From NCBI GenBank assembly GCA_937926105.1, contig CALANS010000134.1, positions 1 through 7,867 of the forward strand: 7,867 nucleotides of DNA. Reading direction: 5' to 3'. The notes under the pieces were generated by a model. The model did no database searches. It saw only the letters and a list, made by a program, of their open reading frames with translations, and was not told the DNA's origin. Below, in pieces: positions 6,735 to 7,867 of this stretch. Every line of letters starts with the position of its first letter. Within the stretch, counting starts at the first letter, position 1. Made by a program: the position numbers and the translations under genes. This DNA is from an uncultured Actinomycetes bacterium (GTDB lineage: Bacteria; Actinomycetota; Actinomycetes; Mycobacteriales; Nakamurellaceae).

Positions 6735-6747
6735 TAGGGTCTACGAT
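6735..6747 (+). promoter_or_regulatory. Possible -10 elements of the pilT promoter
   Basis: TAGGGT (6735-6740) and TACGAT (6742-6747) both fit the actinobacterial TANNNT pattern for the housekeeping -10 box. No TTGACA-like -35 box lies at the normal distance; that position is occupied by the CGAGCGC-AG-GCGCTCG palindrome, which would suit a regulated or activator-dependent promoter. From TACGAT, transcription would begin near 6754, leaving a leader of about 70 nt before pilT. Such hexamers are common by chance. Confidence 0.3.
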
Positions 6748-6824
6748 CGCGCGATGGCAGTTCGGAGTTGCCGGAAGTGGTAGGCGGGATGCGTCAACGC
6801 GCCCAAGCGGGAAGGTGATCGCCA

Positions 6825-7867
6825 GTGGCCATGTTATCCGATCCGGTGGACCTGCCGAGTCGCCGCCACGCCGCGGCCGACGAGCAGGAGGCGCTGCGCG
6901 TCGCAACGCCTGCCGCGGAAGCGGTGGCAGTCTCGGCGGAGCGTGCGGCGACGACGGCGAACCGCGAGGTGGACGCGCTGCTCACCACGATGGTGCAGCG
7001 CGGCGGGTCGGACCTCCACATCACGGTCGGCATCGAGCCGTGCATCCGCATCGACGGCGACCTGCACCGGCTGACCGATGAGTCACCGCTGGGGCCGGAG
7101 GACACCGAACGTCTGATCCGGTCGATCCTCACCGACGAGCAGTGGCGCCGCTTTCAGGCCGACAACGAGCTCGACTTCGCTTATGCGATTCCGCGGGTCA
7201 GCCGGTTCCGCGTCAACGTGTATCGGCAACGCGGTTCTGTCGGTGCCGCCTTCCGCGGTATTCCGCACACGATCCGTTCCTTGGCCGAGCTGGGTGTGCC
7301 CGACGCCGTCGAGCGGTTCTCGCAGCTGCCGCGCGGTCTGGTGCTGGTGACCGGGCCGACCGGCTCGGGCAAGTCCACCACACTCGCGTCATTGTTGGAT
7401 GTCGCGAACAAGACCCGTTCCGGGCACATCGTCACCATCGAGGACCCGATCGAGTACCTGCACCGGCACGGCACCTGCGTCGTCAACCAGCGTGAGGTCG
7501 GCTCGGACACATCGGACTTCGCGACCGCGCTGAAGCATGTGCTGCGGCAGGACCCGGACATCATCCTGGTCGGCGAGTTGCGCGATCTGGAGACCACGTC
7601 CGTCGCCATCACGGCGGCGGAGACCGGACACCTGGTGCTCGCGACGCTGCACACGAAATCGGCGGCGCAGACCATCGACCGCCTGATCGACATCTACCCG
7701 CACGCGCAGCAGCAGCAGATCCGGGCCCAGCTGGCGAACGCCCTGGAGGGCGTGGTCGCGCAGTCGCTGCTGCCGCGGCCGAACGGCGGACGTGTGGTGG
7801 TCTGCGAGGTGATGGTCTCCACTCCGGCCATCCGGTCGCTGATTCGCGAGGACAAGGTGCACTTGAT
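6825..7867 (+). CDS. pilT: PilT, type IV pilus retraction ATPase (3' end cut by window)
   Basis: Hexameric cytoplasmic ATPase that powers pilus depolymerisation and retraction. Visible are 347 residues: a PAS-like N-domain opening at GGSDLHITVG (60-69), Walker A GPTGSGKST (177-185), Walker B-type DPDIILVGELRD (243-254), His box TGHLVLATLHT (268-278), and the PilT hallmark AIRSLIRE (335-342, usually AIRNLIRE). Only the last few dozen residues should lie outside the window. The start is GTG at 6825, nine bases after GGGAAGG, whose AGGTGATC (6813-6820) also matches the 16S rRNA 3' end; ATG at 6831 is the alternative. Compared with usual PilT there is an Ala/Glu-rich extension of about 47 residues before the N-domain. 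The His box reads HTKSA where HTNSA is usual. No zinc tetracysteine is seen, which separates it from PilB. Confidence 0.94.
   Translation, partial: MAMLSDPVDLPSRRHAAADEQEALRVATPAAEAVAVSAERAATTANREVDALLTTMVQRGGSDLHITVGIEPCIRIDGDLHRLTDESPLGPEDTERLIRSILTDEQWRRFQADNELDFAYAIPRVSRFRVNVYRQRGSVGAAFRGIPHTIRSLAELGVPDAVERFSQLPRGLVLVTGPTGSGKSTTLASLLDVANKTRSGHIVTIEDPIEYLHRHGTCVVNQREVGSDTSDFATALKHVLRQDPDIILVGELRDLETTSVAITAAETGHLVLATLHTKSAAQTIDRLIDIYPHAQQQQIRAQLANALEGVVAQSLLPRPNGGRVVVCEVMVSTPAIRSLIREDKVHL

Larger units (their letters stand above)
6388..6824. other. Divergent pilB/pilT upstream region
   Basis: The region between the chosen starts of pilB and pilT has two parts. From 6388 to about 6618 the pilB frame remains open, with codon-position GC of about 80, 58 and 74 percent by hand count; low second-position GC in that frame is coding-like, so this part may be the N-terminus of a longer PilB. 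From 6619 to 6824 the sequence looks regulatory. It holds an AT-richer patch (about 6646-6690), a promoter-like pair facing pilB, three GCGCTCG-type half-sites, promoter-like hexamers facing pilT, and the pilT ribosome binding site. A nine-codon open frame (6754-6783) reads toward pilT. Confidence 0.6.

Noticed and set aside
6619..6906. Extension of the pilB frame upstream of 6618
   Set aside because: This part overlaps the palindromes, the promoter-like hexamers and the start of divergent pilT. Its Arg/Pro-rich product looks like non-coding GC-rich DNA.

Overview
The window is a compact type IV pilus (T4P) assembly locus from a high-GC bacterium, most likely an actinomycete (Actinomycetota). 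The grounds are strongly GC-biased third codon positions, Ala/Gly/Pro/Thr-rich linkers, use of GTG starts, and no outer-membrane components (PilP, PilQ) in the visible run of genes. I cannot name a genus from sequence alone.

Layout from right to left. A rightward pilT (retraction ATPase) starts near 6825 and runs off the right edge, with only the C-terminal end missing. A divergent control region (about 6388-6824) separates it from a leftward gene train: pilB (extension ATPase), pilC (inner-membrane platform), a type IV pilin, pilM (actin-like cytoplasmic protein), pilN and pilO (bitopic alignment proteins). The train ends at 116, and 1-115 hold no gene I can assign. pilN and pilO overlap, pilM and pilN are 16 nt apart, and the other gaps are 40, 58 and 114 nt, so the leftward genes look like one transcription unit. 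The 114-nt pilB-pilC gap contains a hairpin.

How they work together: a prepilin peptidase, not visible here, would cut the pilin at its KG|FTLIE site. PilC with PilB would polymerise it from the membrane, PilT would replace PilB to depolymerise it, and PilM-PilN-PilO would form the ring and stalk coupling the cytoplasmic motor to the envelope. The presence of both PilB and PilT, together with PilM/N/O, argues for a retractile T4P (adhesion, twitching or DNA uptake) rather than a type II secretion system.

The core machine is a known system. The less ordinary parts are the pilB/pilT control region (three GCGCTCG-type half-sites forming alternative palindromes, a FliA/WhiG-like promoter match facing pilB, and a possible leaderless mini-ORF facing pilT), an unsettled pilB start, a PilO with two long low-complexity insertions, a pilin gene of clearly lower GC than its neighbours, and the pilB-pilC hairpin. 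I found no tRNA, rRNA, CRISPR array, insertion sequence or attachment site.
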